A DNA stretch of 64,000 nt from Bifidobacterium samirii (GTDB taxonomy: Bacteria; Actinomycetota; Actinomycetes; Actinomycetales; Bifidobacteriaceae), in the NCBI RefSeq assembly GCF_003952945.1, contig NZ_QXGK01000010.1, positions 20,381 to 84,380 on the forward strand. The letters are read 5' to 3'. A model generated the notes under the pieces. That model had not been told where the DNA came from. It was given only the letters and a program-made list of their open reading frames with translations, and did no database searches. Every line of letters begins with the position of its first letter. Position 1 is the stretch's first letter. A program made the translations under genes and the position numbers. This document shows positions 47,970-57,023 of the stretch, in pieces.

Positions 47970-50670
47970 CGGCGCGTCCGGAACCCTCGCCGGCGACGCC
48001 GTCGTCACTCTCGACGGCGTGCGGTTCAGCTACGACGGGAGCGTCTCATGGGCGCTCGACGGCGTGTCGTTGACGATCCGGCAGGGCGAATACGTGTGTC
48101 TGACGGGCGCGAACGGGTCGGGCAAGTCGACGCTGGCCCGGCTCGTCGCCGGCCTGGCCGCGCCGGACGGCGGCACGGTCTCGCTGTTGGGCGAGCGCGT
48201 GTTCGACGGCGCGCCCGACGCCGACGCGTACCGGTCGGCGCGGCGCGGCATCGGCGCGGTGTTCCAGAATCCCGCCGACCAGATCGTCACGACCGTCGTC
48301 GCCGACGACGTCGCGTTCGGCCCGGAGAACCTGGACGTCGACCCGGCGGCGATCGGCGAGCGCGTCACCGACGCGCTGGCGACGGTCGGTCTGGACGCAT
48401 CCGCCGACGCGGATCCGACGCGGATGAGCGGCGGCCAGCAGCAGCGTCTGGCGATCGGCGGCATGATCGCGATGCGGCCGCGGCTGCTCGTCCTCGACGA
48501 GCCGACCGCGATGCTCGACGCGGCGGCGCGCGCCGACGTCATCGCCACGCTCGCCCGCCTGCATGCGGCCGGCACGACGATCGTGCACGTCACCCATCAT
48601 CCGGACGAGATGCTTGCCGCCGACCGGGAGATCCGATTGGACCGCGGCCGCATCGTCGCCGACGGATGGCCGGATGCACGGGCCGTATCCGGACTCGTCC
48701 CTGTCCTCGATGTCACCGGCGCCGACCATTCCGGCGACGTCACCACCGCTGATACCGGCGCCCCAAGCCATGTCGCCGCCGCTGCCGGCCATTCCGTTGA
48801 CGTCACCACCGGCGACCTCGACCGCTCCCTTGCCTCCGATGTCGTTCACCCGACGGGCGCCACCCGTTTCACCGGTTCCTCCCCTACCCCCGATGGCGAG
48901 GGCCCGACCGCCCCGGCAGTGCTGGTATCCGACGTGCGATACCGGTATCCGGATGCCGACCGCCCCGCGATCGACGGCCTGTCGCTGCGGGTCGAGTCCG
49001 GCGAGACGGTCGCACTGATGGGCGGCAACGGCGTCGGCAAGTCGACGCTGCTGCGGCTGATCGCCGGTCTGGCCCGTCCGGACGTCGGCTCGATCGCCGT
49101 GGCGGGGATTCCCGTCGCCCGAGAGCGCCGCAGCCGTGTCGGCATCGGGTTCGGCGGCCGTCGCAGACCGGTCGCCATCTCCCGCGGCGATGCGGTTCGC
49201 GGGTCAGCATGTCAACCTTCATTGCTCGCCCATGAGAGGCGCAACGGTTCCGGTAACGGTTCCGCCAATGGCTCCGATGCCCGCCGCCCCGTATCCTTCC
49301 CCCATCGCAGACCCGCCGTGCTCTCCCGCCGTGACGCGGTGCGGCTGCGTCGCATGCTCGGTTATGTGATGCAGCTGCCGGAACGGCAGTTGTTCGCCGA
49401 TACGGTGCTTGACGATGTGATGTTCGGCCCGCGCAATCAGGGGCTGTCCGAGGCCGAGGCGCGCGGTCGAGCCGTCGAGGCGCTGGCGTTGCTGGGGGTC
49501 GCGCATCTGGCCGACCGTTCCCCGTTCGCTCTGTCGGGCGGGCAGCGGCGGCTGGTCGCAATCGCCGGGGTCGTGGCCTGCCGTCCGCGCGTGCTGCTGC
49601 TCGACGAGCCGACCGCGGGTCTGGACGCCGATGCGCGCGGCCGTGTCGTCGCGCTGCTGCGCGCCCTGCACGGGGACGGCGTCACGATCGTCATGGTCAC
49701 GCACGACCGTGCCGAGGCGGCGGCGGTCAGCGCGCGCGTCGTCATGCTCGACGCCTCCGGTTCGCACCATGCCGGCGACTCGACCGATGCCGCCGATACC
49801 ACCGGCATCGCCAGCATCCCCGCCGCAACCGGCGCATCCGATTCAACCGGCGCCGACCACACGATCGTCGACCACACGGTATCCGGCGACGCGACGACCA
49901 TCCCGCCCCGCCGCCGCCCGCCGCTGGCCAGGCTCGACCCGCGGGTGCTGACCGTCGCCACGCTGGCGTTGATGATGGCGGCGTTCGCAATCGGCTCGCT
50001 TCCCCGGCTCTCCGTGTTCGCGATCGCCACGGCCCTGTACGTGGCGGCCGCGCGCGTCCGCCCGCGGTCGCTGTGGCGTATGGTGTGGCCCTTGCTGGCG
50101 GTGTGCGTGTTCGTCGGCGCACTCAATCTGCTGGTCGTCACGTCCGGCACGCCGCTGCTGCAAGCCGGCCCGCTGCGTATCACGGACGAGGGTGTGCGCA
50201 TGGGCGTGCTGTATGCGGGCCGGTTCGCGCTGGTGATTGTGCTTGGCACGGCGTTCATGCGGTCGGTGACGCCGACGACGGTCGCCGACGCGGCCGCGTC
50301 GCTCCTGTCGCCGCTCGCCCGGCTGGGCGTGCACACGCAGGAGATCGCGCTGGTCCTGTCGCTCGCGCTGCGGTTCCTGCCCACGCTCGCCGACGAGGCG
50401 CGCGCGGTCGTGGACGCGCAGACGGCGCGCGGCGGCGACATCGGCCACGGTTCGCCGATCGTGCGGCTGCGCGCATTGGCCGCGACGGCGACGCCGATGC
50501 TCGCCGGCGCGGTGCGTCATGCGGATACGCTGGCATTGGCACTCGACGCACGCTGCTACGAGGCGGGCGCGCATCGCACGCGCTGGCATGCGATGCGGGC
50601 GGGCGCGGCGGACGCCGTGTTCGTGCTGCTCGTCGCCGCGGCGATCGCGGCCGTACTGCCGCTCTGGTAA
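47962..50670 (+). CDS. Fused ECF transporter: two ATPase domains plus T component
   Basis: A 902-residue protein with ATPase 1 (GANGSGKST, MSGGQQQRLAIGGMI, LVLDEPTAMLD), ATPase 2 (GGNGVGKST, LSGGQRRLVAIAGVV, LLLDEPTAGLD) and a C-terminal EcfT domain with five or six membrane helices and the coupling motifs TARGGD and DARCYE. Thr/Asp/Pro-rich linkers separate the domains, and ATPase 2 carries an insertion of about 60 residues. The GTG start at 47962 overlaps the ribU stop by 8 bp. With RibU it forms a dedicated (group I) riboflavin ECF transporter instead of sharing a housekeeping ECF module. Confidence 0.9.
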   Translation: MRSGASGTLAGDAVVTLDGVRFSYDGSVSWALDGVSLTIRQGEYVCLTGANGSGKSTLARLVAGLAAPDGGTVSLLGERVFDGAPDADAYRSARRGIGAVFQNPADQIVTTVVADDVAFGPENLDVDPAAIGERVTDALATVGLDASADADPTRMSGGQQQRLAIGGMIAMRPRLLVLDEPTAMLDAAARADVIATLARLHAAGTTIVHVTHHPDEMLAADREIRLDRGRIVADGWPDARAVSGLVPVLDVTGADHSGDVTTADTGAPSHVAAAAGHSVDVTTGDLDRSLASDVVHPTGATRFTGSSPTPDGEGPTAPAVLVSDVRYRYPDADRPAIDGLSLRVESGETVALMGGNGVGKSTLLRLIAGLARPDVGSIAVAGIPVARERRSRVGIGFGGRRRPVAISRGDAVRGSACQPSLLAHERRNGSGNGSANGSDARRPVSFPHRRPAVLSRRDAVRLRRMLGYVMQLPERQLFADTVLDDVMFGPRNQGLSEAEARGRAVEALALLGVAHLADRSPFALSGGQRRLVAIAGVVACRPRVLLLDEPTAGLDADARGRVVALLRALHGDGVTIVMVTHDRAEAAAVSARVVMLDASGSHHAGDSTDAADTTGIASIPAATGASDSTGADHTIVDHTVSGDATTIPPRRRPPLARLDPRVLTVATLALMMAAFAIGSLPRLSVFAIATALYVAAARVRPRSLWRMVWPLLAVCVFVGALNLLVVTSGTPLLQAGPLRITDEGVRMGVLYAGRFALVIVLGTAFMRSVTPTTVADAAASLLSPLARLGVHTQEIALVLSLALRFLPTLADEARAVVDAQTARGGDIGHGSPIVRLRALAATATPMLAGAVRHADTLALALDARCYEAGAHRTRWHAMRAGAADAVFVLLVAAAIAAVLPLW

Positions 50671-50831
50671 TCGACCGTCGCCGGAGGATCACATCCTCGA
50701 CCACGTTTCCGCGTCATTCCGCCGGTTCCGATGACTTCCCCGCCACTCCGCGCACGGCTCGCCGGACGCCGGCGCGCGATGGTGGCGGTACAGTGAGGTC
50801 AGCAATCCATCCACCGTGGAAAGGGCCGACG
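50671..50831 (+). other. Intergenic gap, nothing specific recognised
   Basis: No gene or clear terminator was recognised. A GGAAAGGG (50818-50825) serves as ribosome-binding site of the amidohydrolase. Confidence 0.5.
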
Positions 50832-52181
50832 ATGAAGTCCCGCAGCATGATCATCGAACCGTTCGCACTCGCGCACGCCACGCTCGTCACCGGCGACGGG
50901 CAGGGCACCGTCCTGCGCGACATGACCGTCAAGGTCGGCGCGCACGGGCGCATCGAACAGGTCGCGCCGAGCATCGAGACGAGCGTGCCGGAGGAATACC
51001 ATTACCTCGACGCGACCGGCCGGTATGTGATGCCGGGCCTGATCAACGCGCACACGCACCTGTTCTCGCAGGGCCGGCCGCTCGACCCGAAGCTGGCGAC
51101 CCCGTCCGGCCAGCGCATGGTCGCCCGGTTCGCGCATTCGCCGGTCGACCGCCCGTACATCATGGCGACGGCGAAGCGCAGCATCCGCACGCTGCTCGAT
51201 TCGGGCGTCACGACGATCCGCACGCTCGGCGACGTCGGCTACGAGGCGGTCGAACTGCGCGACCGCATCGCCCAGGGCGCGATGGTCGGCCCGCGCATCC
51301 TAGCGTCCGGTCCGATGCTCGCGATCCCGGAGGGGCACGGCGCGCCGCTGGTCGCGCTCACCGGGTCCACGCCGGACGAGGCGCGGGCGAACGCGCGCAC
51401 CAACATCGAACACGGGGCGAACGCGATCAAGATCGCGGCGACCGGCGGCGTGACCGACGCGCAGGAGCTCGGCGAGGCCGGCAGCCCGCAGATGACCGTC
51501 GAACAGATGCGCGCGATCTGCGAGGAGGCGCACCGGCACGGCATCATCGTCGCCGCGCACGCGCAGAGCGCGGAGGGCGTGCTGCGCGCGCTGACCGCCG
51601 GCGTCGACACGATCGAGCACGGCAGTCCGCTCGACGAGACGCTCATCGGCATGTTCCGGCATAATCCGAACGCGCTGCGCGGATGGTCGGCGCTCGTGCC
51701 GACCATGTCGGCGGGGCTGCCGCTCACGCTCGTCGACCAGGCGACGACCGGCATCACCGACATCCAGCTGGAGAACGCGAAGACCGTGGCCGCCGGCATG
51801 GTCGAGGGCGCGCGGCAGGCGCACGAGGCGGGCCTGACCGTGGGCGTGGGCACGGATTCGGCGATGACGTTCGTCCCCCAGTACGCGACGTGGCGCGAAC
51901 TCGACCTGATGGTCCGCTTCGCCGGGTTCACGCCGGCCGAGGCGCTCCACGCGGCGACGGCCGTCAACGCGCGCATCCTCAACGTGTCGGGCACGACCGG
52001 TTCGCTCACGCCCGGCAAGTCGGCCGACCTGCTCGTACTGGACCGCAATCCGCTCGACGACCTGCGCGCGCTCGAGACGCCGTCGCTGGTCGTCGCCGCC
52101 GGACACCCGGTGTGGCGGCCCAAGCCGGAACGTTTCGACGACATCGACGCGATCCTCGACGAGGCGTTCGCCCGCGGCTGA
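50832..52181 (+). CDS. Metal-dependent amidohydrolase (Xaa-Pro/imidazolonepropionase-like)
   Basis: A 449-residue TIM-barrel amidohydrolase. Metal ligands are visible as NAHTHLF (HxH), the Lys in NAIKIAATGGVT, VAAHAQS, TIEHGSP and VGVGTDSAM (Asp). It resembles the prolidase/imidazolonepropionase-type branch that often acts on dipeptides. Cytoplasmic, substrate unknown. ATG 50832 has GGAAAGGG upstream; the longer frame from 50073 belongs to the antisense of the ECF gene region. Confidence 0.88.
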   Translation: MKSRSMIIEPFALAHATLVTGDGQGTVLRDMTVKVGAHGRIEQVAPSIETSVPEEYHYLDATGRYVMPGLINAHTHLFSQGRPLDPKLATPSGQRMVARFAHSPVDRPYIMATAKRSIRTLLDSGVTTIRTLGDVGYEAVELRDRIAQGAMVGPRILASGPMLAIPEGHGAPLVALTGSTPDEARANARTNIEHGANAIKIAATGGVTDAQELGEAGSPQMTVEQMRAICEEAHRHGIIVAAHAQSAEGVLRALTAGVDTIEHGSPLDETLIGMFRHNPNALRGWSALVPTMSAGLPLTLVDQATTGITDIQLENAKTVAAGMVEGARQAHEAGLTVGVGTDSAMTFVPQYATWRELDLMVRFAGFTPAEALHAATAVNARILNVSGTTGSLTPGKSADLLVLDRNPLDDLRALETPSLVVAAGHPVWRPKPERFDDIDAILDEAFARG

Positions 52182-52232
52182 CATGCGGGACGACGGCGGC
52201 GTGTCGGCGGGCGGCGGCGCGAGAATGGGGTC

Positions 52233-53012
52233 ATGAACGAACAGATCATCCATAATCCCGTCATCGACACGCTGCTCGACCGCCGTTCCATCCGCGCGTT
52301 CAAGCCCGGCCCGCTGGGCGACGACGTGGTCGCCACGCTGGAGCGCGTCGCCCAGCAGGCGCCGTCCAGCCAGTATCTCAACGACTGGTCGGCGATCCGC
52401 GTCGCCGATCCGGCGCTCAAGGAGCGGCTGGCGGCGATCGGCGGCCAGCCGTACATCGCGACCGCGCCGCTGCTGTACGTGTTCGTCGCCGACGAGCATC
52501 GCAACACGGCCATCGCCGCCGCCAAGGGCGTCGACCCGGCCGGCGACGCGTTCACGCTCGACGGCAGCTACCGGTTCTCCCAGGCGCAGAACGACGCGGT
52601 CCTCGCCCTGCATGCGATGGAGACCGCCGCCTATTCGCTCGGTCTGGGCTGCGTGGTCCTCGGCTCGCTGCTCAACGACGTGGACGGGCTCGTCGATGCG
52701 CTGGGACTGCCGGCACTCACCTATCCGGTGCTGGGTCTGGCGATCGGCGAACCGGATCAGGAGCCGGCGCTCAAGCCGCGCATGCCGCGCACGATGCAGT
52801 TCTTCGAGGACGCGTACCCGGCCGACGACGCTTCGCTGCTCGCCGGGCTACCCGCGTTCGACGAGGAGGTGCACCGCTACTACGACCTGCGCAACACCGA
52901 CCGTCCGGTCGACGCGTTCAGCGACCAGATCGCCGCGAACGCCGTCGCCCCGATGAACGGCCGCGTCGTGCGCGACTCCGCCGCCAGGCAGGGCTTCCAT
53001 CTCGACCGCTGA
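52233..53012 (+). CDS. NfsA-type nitroreductase (FMN oxidoreductase)
   Basis: A 259-residue FMN-dependent nitroreductase: RRSIRAFKPGPL (FMN phosphate contact) and QQAPSSQYLNDWSAIRV at the N-terminus, AMETAAYSLGLGCVVLGSLLNDV in the core and YPVLGLAIGEPDQEPALKPRMP near the C-terminus, the NfsA/FRP signature. Reduces nitroaromatics or flavins with NAD(P)H. GAGAAT lies six bases before the ATG, so it may be leaderless. Confidence 0.9.
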   Translation: MNEQIIHNPVIDTLLDRRSIRAFKPGPLGDDVVATLERVAQQAPSSQYLNDWSAIRVADPALKERLAAIGGQPYIATAPLLYVFVADEHRNTAIAAAKGVDPAGDAFTLDGSYRFSQAQNDAVLALHAMETAAYSLGLGCVVLGSLLNDVDGLVDALGLPALTYPVLGLAIGEPDQEPALKPRMPRTMQFFEDAYPADDASLLAGLPAFDEEVHRYYDLRNTDRPVDAFSDQIAANAVAPMNGRVVRDSAARQGFHLDR

Positions 53013-53067
53013 CGCGACGACGTGTCGGGGTCCGACGGGTGCCGCCCCGCACGTCGGTGCCCCATAC

Positions 53068-53181
53068 AACGTCACAACGCTCGCGCAACCGACATGGCTG
53101 CGCGAGCGTTGTGACGTTTAAGACATCCGAAACGTCACATTGCTCGCGCAGACCCGTCGATTGCGCGCGCGTTGTGACGTT
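53068..53181. repeat. Four-arm palindromic element, family B copy 1
   Basis: Four 20-base arms alternate in orientation. Arm 1 AACGTCACAACGCTCGCGCA and arm 2 are perfect complements; arms 3 and 4 are closely related imperfect ones; spacers are 11-12 bases. It can fold into two adjacent hairpins or one cruciform, and it lies after the nitroreductase stop. From 53182 to 53237 nothing else was recognised. Confidence 0.82.
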
Positions 53182-53237
53182 TCGGTCCGGTTGAGGCCGA
53201 TGATCGAGGCCGCCGAGTGCGGCCGTACCCACTGCCA

Positions 53238-53951
53238 TCAGCGCATCGCGTCGATCTGCGCGCGGATCTTGTGCAGCCGTGCGTAGATCTCGTTGCGCGT
53301 CTGCGGGTCCTTGGCGCGCGCATGGTCGCGGGTGAGCTTCGCCTCGTCGGCCTTGAGCCGGGCGAGCAGGTCGCGGGCGGCGAGCCGTTCGTCGAGGCGC
53401 GCGCCGTCGATGTCGTCGAGGAGCGCCTGCGCGCACAGCGAATCCCACAGCTCGTCCATCGTGTCGCCGAACGGTTCGAGCACGCTCTCCCCCGCTGGCC
53501 TCCACGCGCCCGCATACACCTTGGTGACGGGGATGTGCCCGGCGCGCACCGGCACGTTGCGTCGCACCGCGAACGCGCACTCCTCACGCACTGTCCCCTC
53601 ATGCTCGGTCTCGCGGATGCACGCGAACACGATGCCGGAGCGCCGCTGCCCGGCGATCAGATCGACGATTTCGGCGGGAATGTCGCGCATGCCCGCCGCC
53701 AACCGCAGTCCGATGACGAGGATTTCGGGGACCTTGCCGCTTCCGGCCGCGACGTGCGCGTTCGCGGGGCGCATCAGCGCGAGCATCACGATCGAGTCGA
53801 TCTCGACAGCGAGCCGGTGGCGCAGTTTCGCGGACACGTTCCCCTTCGCGAACAGCGCCTTGGGCAGCGTCCCCTTCGCTTCGGGGATCGCCGTCGCGGC
53901 GCCCAGTCCCAGCGTGAGCGCAGATACGGTTCCGCAGTGCGCAGCGGTCAT
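53238..53951 (-). CDS. DUF4391-like protein of unknown function
   Basis: A 237-residue soluble protein. The central stretch KALFAKGNVSAKLRHRLAVEIDSIVMLALMRPANAHV matches the DUF4391 type. A C-terminal coiled-coil-like segment (DERLAARDLLARLKADEAKLTRDHARAKDPQTRNEIYARL) follows. DUF4391 proteins are often found beside DNA-modification or mobile genes; no such neighbour is present here. ATG 53951 follows GAAAGGAAGG. Confidence 0.65.
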   Translation of the reverse strand: MTAAHCGTVSALTLGLGAATAIPEAKGTLPKALFAKGNVSAKLRHRLAVEIDSIVMLALMRPANAHVAAGSGKVPEILVIGLRLAAGMRDIPAEIVDLIAGQRRSGIVFACIRETEHEGTVREECAFAVRRNVPVRAGHIPVTKVYAGAWRPAGESVLEPFGDTMDELWDSLCAQALLDDIDGARLDERLAARDLLARLKADEAKLTRDHARAKDPQTRNEIYARLHKIRAQIDAMR

Positions 53952-54118
53952 CGTCGACCTTCCTTTCGTGGGGTGCGGGCGCGCGGCCGGGCGTCGTCGC
54001 CCGCCGCTCACCCGTACGGTGGCTGCGTCCCACGCTACCACCGTCGTCCGTCCGACGATGGCAAGGACACCGCCGGACGGACCGGCGCATGCCGGTACAG
54101 AAGCGTCCTCAATGCCCC

Positions 54119-54232
54119 TGACTTCGCAACGGACGCGCAATCGACGGGCCTGCGTGCGCGTTGTGAAGTTTCAGATGCCCGTGACTTCACGATGAGCACG
54201 CGGCCGCGTCGATTGCGCGTCCGTTGCGAAGG
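54119..54232. repeat. Four-arm palindromic element, family B copy 2
   Basis: Same build as 53068-53181: ACTTCGCAACGGACGCGCA, TGCGTGCGCGTTGTGAAGT, then two more arms, with 10-14-base spacers. Arm 4 is nearly the complement of arm 1. It lies between the DUF4391-like gene promoter side and the MFS gene, and the two copies are 1 kb apart. From 53952 to 54118 only the leader region was seen. Confidence 0.8.
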
Positions 54233-54238
54233 TCCGGC

Positions 54239-55726
54239 TCAGCCGCGCCTGGCGCGCAGACGGAACGCGCACGCGAGGCTGACGAGCGCGACGGCGCAGA
54301 TCAGCGTCATCGTGGCGAACGTCCACGTGCCGCCGACGGCGGTCGCGTGACGGAACGCCTCGCTGCCCTCCTCGCCGGCGCCGGCCTGGGCGACGCCGAG
54401 GATCGTGGAGAACAGGGCGGTGCCGGCCGCGCCGCCGAACTGCAGCGACGTGTTGAACACGGCGTTGCCGTCGGGCGTGAACGTGCGGTCGATGCCGCTG
54501 AGCGCGCTCGTCATGATGTTGGAGAAGCCGAGCGCGTAGCACAGGCCGAAGATGAAGTAGAAGCCGGCGAGCATCGCGGGCGTCAGGTGCATCGAGAAGA
54601 CGAGCAGCAGGATCGGGCCGAGGATCGCCACGCAGAACGCGCCCATGATCGGGCGGGTCGGGCCGAAGCGATCGTAGAGCGTGCCGCCCACCGGGGCGAA
54701 GAACGCGCCGATCAGCGCGCCCGGCAGCACGAGCGCGCCGGCGACGAACGCGTTCGTGCCCAGCGACATCTGCGCGAGGTTGGTGATCACGTAGCCGAAG
54801 CCGATGCCCACCATCGGCAGGATCGCGTACGGCAGCAGGTGCAGCAGCACGACCGGGTCACGCAGCCAGCCGAGGCGGATCAGCGGCGAGAACGAGCGGT
54901 GCGACGACCATCCGAAGAACAGCAGCGAGCCGACGCCCACCAGCAGGCTGACGGCGGCGATCAGGCCGGATCGCAGCGCCGATCCGCCGGTCACCGCGGC
55001 GCTGACGGCCACGCCCGCCTGGTTGAGGAACATGATCAGGCCGCTGAGCGCGACCACAATCGCGACGAACTGCACCGGGTTGAGCCGCGCATCCTCGGTG
55101 GGGCGCTGCTGTTCGATGCAGCGCAGGCCCACCGGCAGCGACACGAGCAGGATGATCGGGATGACGATGACGAAGATCGCGCGCCACGGCAGCACGCTGG
55201 ACACGGCGCCGCCGACGGTCGGGCCGATGGCCGGCGCGACGGTGATGACCAGCGAGCCGACGCCCATCAGACGGCCCACCTTGGAGCGCGGCGCCTGTTC
55301 GAGGATGATGTTCATCATCAGCGGCGTCGCCACGCCCGAGCCGACGCCCTGGATGACGCGCGCGACGAGGATCAGCGCGAACGAATGGCCGACGATCATC
55401 AGCGCTGAGCCGGTCACGGCCAGCACGACCGCCGCGAGGAAGATCGTCTTGAGGCGGAAGCGGCGCTTGAGGAACGAGGAGATCGGCATCGTGGCGGCCA
55501 CAACGAGCAGGTAGATCGTGGTGATCCACTGCACGGTGGCGGTGTCGACGTCGAATTCGACCATGAGTTCGGGGAACAGGACGGTCATCACCGTTTCGGT
55601 GAGGATGCCGATGAACGCGAGCGATCCGACGGCGACGATCGCGCCGATCAGCTTGAGCGGGATGCGCTCGTCGGGCGCGGCGGGCTGCGCCGACGCGCCG
55701 CGGACGGCGGTCTGCTGCTGTGACAT
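54239..55726 (-). CDS. MFS drug exporter, DHA2 (EmrB/QacA) type
   Basis: A 495-residue protein with about 14 membrane helices. The helix-2/3 loop STFLKRRFRLKTIF is the cytoplasmic MFS motif A counterpart, and ARVIQGVGSGVATPLMM with GPTVGGAV (motif C) mark the DHA2 family. Probably a proton-driven drug efflux pump. ATG 55726 has GGAAGTG upstream. The leader 55727-55997 contains a short tandem repeat; no promoter was identified. Confidence 0.92.
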   Translation of the reverse strand: MSQQQTAVRGASAQPAAPDERIPLKLIGAIVAVGSLAFIGILTETVMTVLFPELMVEFDVDTATVQWITTIYLLVVAATMPISSFLKRRFRLKTIFLAAVVLAVTGSALMIVGHSFALILVARVIQGVGSGVATPLMMNIILEQAPRSKVGRLMGVGSLVITVAPAIGPTVGGAVSSVLPWRAIFVIVIPIILLVSLPVGLRCIEQQRPTEDARLNPVQFVAIVVALSGLIMFLNQAGVAVSAAVTGGSALRSGLIAAVSLLVGVGSLLFFGWSSHRSFSPLIRLGWLRDPVVLLHLLPYAILPMVGIGFGYVITNLAQMSLGTNAFVAGALVLPGALIGAFFAPVGGTLYDRFGPTRPIMGAFCVAILGPILLLVFSMHLTPAMLAGFYFIFGLCYALGFSNIMTSALSGIDRTFTPDGNAVFNTSLQFGGAAGTALFSTILGVAQAGAGEEGSEAFRHATAVGGTWTFATMTLICAVALVSLACAFRLRARRG

Positions 55727-55931
55727 ATGCACTTCCATTTCAATCAGATGGTTCGGTATGCCGTGTCCGACGTTTCCGGGAATGAAACGGGGCCGGCGGC
55801 GTGGAATTCGGCTTGCCAGCCGGCCAAGGCGCGCCGGCCCGTATGCGGGCATGCGGCGGGACGCCTTTCGACCAATCGCACACCTTAGTCAGCCATGCTG
55901 GACAAAGCCGGGCCTCCCCCACCGTGCCGGT

Positions 55932-55986
55932 CCGACGCCGGTCCGATGGCGATCCGACGGCGACCCGACGCCGGTCCGACGGCGAT
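55932..55986. repeat. 11-bp tandem repeat upstream of the MFS gene / 3' of lpqB
   Basis: Five units of 11 bases close to CCGACGGCGAT between the MFS leader and the lpqB stop. The 55727-55997 gap holds no other recognised element; a 60-codon ORF here lacks a ribosome site. Confidence 0.75.
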
Positions 55987-55997
55987 CGGCCCGCCGC

Positions 55998-57023
55998 TCA
56001 GTCCGCCGCGCCCAGCGTCAGTGCGACGTCGTCCAGAGAATGGTCGCGGCCGCCGTCGGCGAGGATGCGGATCGTCTCGTAGTCGAGGTCGCCGTCGGCG
56101 AGCGTGAGCCGGATGAGCCGGACCAGCAGCGCCCGCGTATCGTCGTCGAGCGCGTCCGGGGCGGCCGGATCGTCGGCATCGTCGAACGACGCGGACAGGG
56201 TGACGGTGATGTCGCCTTCGATCGAGCATGCGGCGTCGACGAGCGTCACCCGGCCGGCGGCGACGTCCGCGGCCGCCCCGCCGAGCCGGTCGGGCGGCGC
56301 GGCCAGCGTCTCGCGGACGGCGCGCGCGTACCAGTCGCGCCACGCGAGCCAGCGGATGTCGGGGATGAGCGTCCGGTGCGCCGCGTCCGTCCGTTGGACG
56401 GTCACCTGCCGGTACACCTGGTCGAAGTCGGTCTGCGAGATGAGCACGCCGGCGGGCAGGTCGGCGATGCGCCATTCGCCGTTCTCCATGACGAGCGTGT
56501 AGGCGAGCGTCTCGTCCCGCACATCGTCGTATACGGTGTACAGGCCGTGCCGGTCGAGCCGGCCGGCCACCTGCACGTCGACGGCGACGACGCTTTCGCC
56601 GCTGCCGTGGCTGCCGCCGACGGCGCTGCTGCGTCGCGTGAACCGGGGTTCGCCGATGATGACGGCCGCGGCGACGTCGCCGTCCCACGACGCGGCGTCG
56701 GCGGCGAGGAACATGCGTGCGGTCCGGTAGCCGTCGGATTGCACGCCGGCGGGCATCGCGTCGAAGAACCCTTCGACGACGACCTCCGGCGTCATGCCGT
56801 CGGACGGGCCGGAGGGCGCGGTGTAGATGCGCCGGTCGCGCGGTTCGGCCGGCGCGAGGGTCTGCACGGCGCCCGACGACGGCAGCGAGAACGGGCCGTC
56901 GCAGCCGGCGGCCGTCGTCAGCACGGCCGCCGCGATCGCGACGGCGGCGATCGCGCGGCGGATGCGGGCCGGCATCGGATGGGCCGCCCACGCCGGCATC
57001 GTCGGCATCGTCGTTCTACGCAT
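55998..57023 (-). CDS. lpqB: LpqB-like lipoprotein, short form
   Basis: A 341-residue lipoprotein. A signal peptide ends in the lipobox LTTAAGC (Cys near residue 40). The mature part has the LpqB N-terminal fold with VVEGFFDAMPAG and later VMENGEWRIADLPAGVLISQTDFDQVYR. Mycobacterial LpqB has about 580 residues, with a C-terminal beta-propeller; that part is missing here. LpqB modulates the MtrB sensor. ATG 57023 overlaps mtrB by 8 bp, so the three genes form one operon. Confidence 0.82.
   Translation of the reverse strand: MRRTTMPTMPAWAAHPMPARIRRAIAAVAIAAAVLTTAAGCDGPFSLPSSGAVQTLAPAEPRDRRIYTAPSGPSDGMTPEVVVEGFFDAMPAGVQSDGYRTARMFLAADAASWDGDVAAAVIIGEPRFTRRSSAVGGSHGSGESVVAVDVQVAGRLDRHGLYTVYDDVRDETLAYTLVMENGEWRIADLPAGVLISQTDFDQVYRQVTVQRTDAAHRTLIPDIRWLAWRDWYARAVRETLAAPPDRLGGAAADVAAGRVTLVDAACSIEGDITVTLSASFDDADDPAAPDALDDDTRALLVRLIRLTLADGDLDYETIRILADGGRDHSLDDVALTLGAAD

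Noticed and set aside
53068-54232. CRISPR array interpretation of the palindromic repeats
   Set aside because: Arms alternate in orientation, spacers are only 10-14 bases and no cas gene is present.
55740-55922. 60-codon ORF upstream of the MFS gene
   Set aside because: No ribosome site or conserved motif; it overlaps the repeat-rich leader.
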